From: an uncultured Lachnospiraceae bacterium
GTDB lineage: Bacteria > Bacillota > Clostridia > Lachnospirales > Lachnospiraceae
DNA length: 6,237 nt
Reading direction: 5' to 3'
Assembly (NCBI GenBank): GCA_902797565.1
Contig: CADBTO010000261.1
Span: 1 to 6,237 of the forward strand
The notes beneath the pieces were generated by a model. That model ran no database searches. It was not told where the DNA came from and saw nothing but the letters and a program-made list of their open reading frames with translations. A program made the translations under genes and the position numbers. Position 1 is the first letter of the stretch. Every line of letters starts with the position of its first letter. Shown here piece after piece: positions 5,040 through 6,237 of this stretch.

Positions 5040-6237
5040 TTACACACTCCGCGTTCCCCGCGACGAAAGAACCAGCTTGTCCCCCTCCATCAGCACCAGG
5101 TTCCCCTTCGGCACCATGCTCTTCCCCCGCCGCTTCAGCAGAATAATCAGCGTCTGGCGGGAAATGTCGATATCCTGGACCTTCTCCCCGACCCAGGGGT
5201 GGTTCTTTTTAAGCACCACTTCCTTCAGCGCGATCGGCTTGTCATGCTTCGATTGCAGAGGCTCTGCCCCGATGACCAGTACATCCCCGCTCTGCAGCCG
5301 GATCTGCCCCCGCGGGACGATCGTTCCCCCGCCCCGTTGGATTCCCGCGACGATCGCTCCGTGCGGCAGTCCCAGTTCTGCAAGTTCCTTCCCCACCCAG
5401 GGATCGTCACGGTGCAGCCGCAATTTGATAAAATGAAGGTCCGCCTCCAGCCCCATCTCGCCAATCCGCTTCATCCGGTCATATTGCTCCACAAAGCCCG
5501 CGGAAATAATACCGGTTGGAATCGCCACGACACCGACCCCAAGGAATGAGATGATGATCCCGAAAATCTTCCCCAGCCGCGTGATCGGATAAATGTCCCC
5601 GTAACCGACCGTCAGCAATGTTGCCGCCGACCACCAGATCCCCGAAAATGCGTTCGAAAACACCTGGGGCTGCGCCTCATGCTCCACCGAATACATACAC
5701 AGCGAGGACGCCAGCATCAGCACAGAGATGATGAACACCGACGAAAGCAGCTGCTGCCGCCGTCCCACAATGACATCCGTGATGACATTGATCGAATCAT
5801 AATAGGCATTGATCCGGAACAGCCGCATAATCCGTGCCACACGGAACATCCGGAACGCACTCGCCCCTCCCGGAAAAACCACAGGGAGATAATACGGCAG
5901 GAACGAAAGCAGATCCACGATCCCCCAGAACGAAAACACATACTTCCGCAGCGCATGCAGCTCGCTTCCACGCGGATACTCATACCGCGCCGTGAGCAGC
6001 CGCAGTACATAATCCACGGCAAAGACCAGCACGGTCCACCGTTCCACCTGAGAAAACAACCCGCCATACCGTGCCGCCGCATTTTCATATGTTCCGGCAA
6101 ACGCGACCAGCAGGTTTGCAACCAGTGCCGCTGTCGTAAGCACATCATACGCCTGATTGATGGGCACCCCCACCACCCGCACCGACACCAGCCGGAAGAT
6201 TCCGAGCCGAATCCGCGTGATTTGTTTTTTCAGTTCT
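5040..6237 (-). CDS. Voltage-gated-type K+ channel with two tandem RCK_C (TrkA_C) domains, 5' partial
   Basis: This is an inner-membrane potassium-selective channel with a cytoplasmic regulatory tail. Residues are numbered from the in-frame GTG at 6188. Six membrane segments are visible: S1 about 13-30, S2 50-66, S3 84-103, S4 about 112-126, S5 147-168 and S6 205-229. S4 has Arg at every third position (R113, R116, R119, R122, R125), the voltage-sensor signature. The pore helix at 181-192 leads into the selectivity filter TVGYGD (193-198). The tail holds two repeats that fit RCK_C/TrkA_C domains, about 251-309 and 319-378, each with a xxPWVG motif and ending in GDVLVIG or GDKLVLS. No RCK_N Rossmann domain separates pore and tail. 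The frame stays open upstream of 6188 to the window edge (ELKKQITRIRLGIFRL), which reads like the usual basic N-terminus. The true start is therefore probably just outside the window and the GTG is an internal Val. The stop is TAA. It is the first visible gene of the operon, 24 bp before the ATPase gene. Identity as a channel is very sure; ion selectivity rests on the filter, and the ligand is unknown. Confidence 0.93.
   Translation of the reverse strand, partial: ELKKQITRIRLGIFRLVSVRVVGVPINQAYDVLTTAALVANLLVAFAGTYENAAARYGGLFSQVERWTVLVFAVDYVLRLLTARYEYPRGSELHALRKYVFSFWGIVDLLSFLPYYLPVVFPGGASAFRMFRVARIMRLFRINAYYDSINVITDVIVGRRQQLLSSVFIISVLMLASSLCMYSVEHEAQPQVFSNAFSGIWWSAATLLTVGYGDIYPITRLGKIFGIIISFLGVGVVAIPTGIISAGFVEQYDRMKRIGEMGLEADLHFIKLRLHRDDPWVGKELAELGLPHGAIVAGIQRGGGTIVPRGQIRLQSGDVLVIGAEPLQSKHDKPIALKEVVLKKNHPWVGEKVQDIDISRQTLIILLKRRGKSMVPKGNLVLMEGDKLVLSSRGTRSV

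Noticed and set aside
4941..5549. Plus-strand frame of 202 codons opposite the channel C-terminus and the ATPase start.
   Set aside because: It is opposite two confident genes and has shadow-like composition (Pro, Gln, His, Arg).
1..6237. tRNA or rRNA genes, CRISPR arrays, insertion-sequence ends, replication origin.
   Set aside because: No cloverleaf-like segment, regularly spaced repeats, transposase gene or terminal inverted repeats were found by reading both strands.

Overview
The window looks like chromosomal DNA of a moderately GC-rich Gram-positive anaerobe. A clostridial (Lachnospiraceae-like) host is my best guess. The reasons are the strong AGGAGG-type ribosome binding sites, the Cys-rich NPCxxC form of MnmA, and an AAA-ATPase/PD-(D/E)XK protein of a kind that is abundant in gut Clostridia and Bacteroidetes. 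No database search was possible, so the taxon is an inference. All credible genes lie on the minus strand, so the window is read biologically from right to left.

Right to left, the first unit is a four-gene cluster that looks like an operon. It starts with a voltage-gated-type K+ channel carrying two tandem cytoplasmic RCK_C (TrkA_C) domains, whose 5' end runs off the right edge (5040-6237). Next is an AAA-like ATPase with a C-terminal PD-(D/E)XK nuclease-like domain (3432-5015, real start perhaps 5009). Its stop codon overlaps the start codon of mnmA (2341-3435, tRNA 2-thiouridylase) in an ATGA. After a short gap comes a small unrecognised soluble protein (1647-2297). A strong hairpin terminator at 1573-1620 closes the cluster. 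The gaps of 24 bp, -4 bp and 25-43 bp, with no internal terminator, argue for one transcript whose promoter lies beyond the right edge.

The second region is a 366-bp stretch without a gene (1281-1646) between that operon and a tyrosine recombinase gene. It is unusually dense in palindromes and repeats, and it must hold the recombinase promoter. It may also hold recombinase or regulator binding sites.

The third region is the tyrosine integrase (156-1280), with a complete catalytic set and an N-terminal arm-binding-type segment. No other mobile-element gene is visible. Just after its stop codon there is a well-formed sigma-A-type promoter (93-121) firing toward the left edge, followed by a leader that ends in an AAAGGAG motif at the edge. 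A new gene or operon therefore probably begins just outside the window. The recombinase could belong to an integrative element that extends leftward, or it could be a solitary recombinase that controls a neighbouring locus. The window cannot decide between these.
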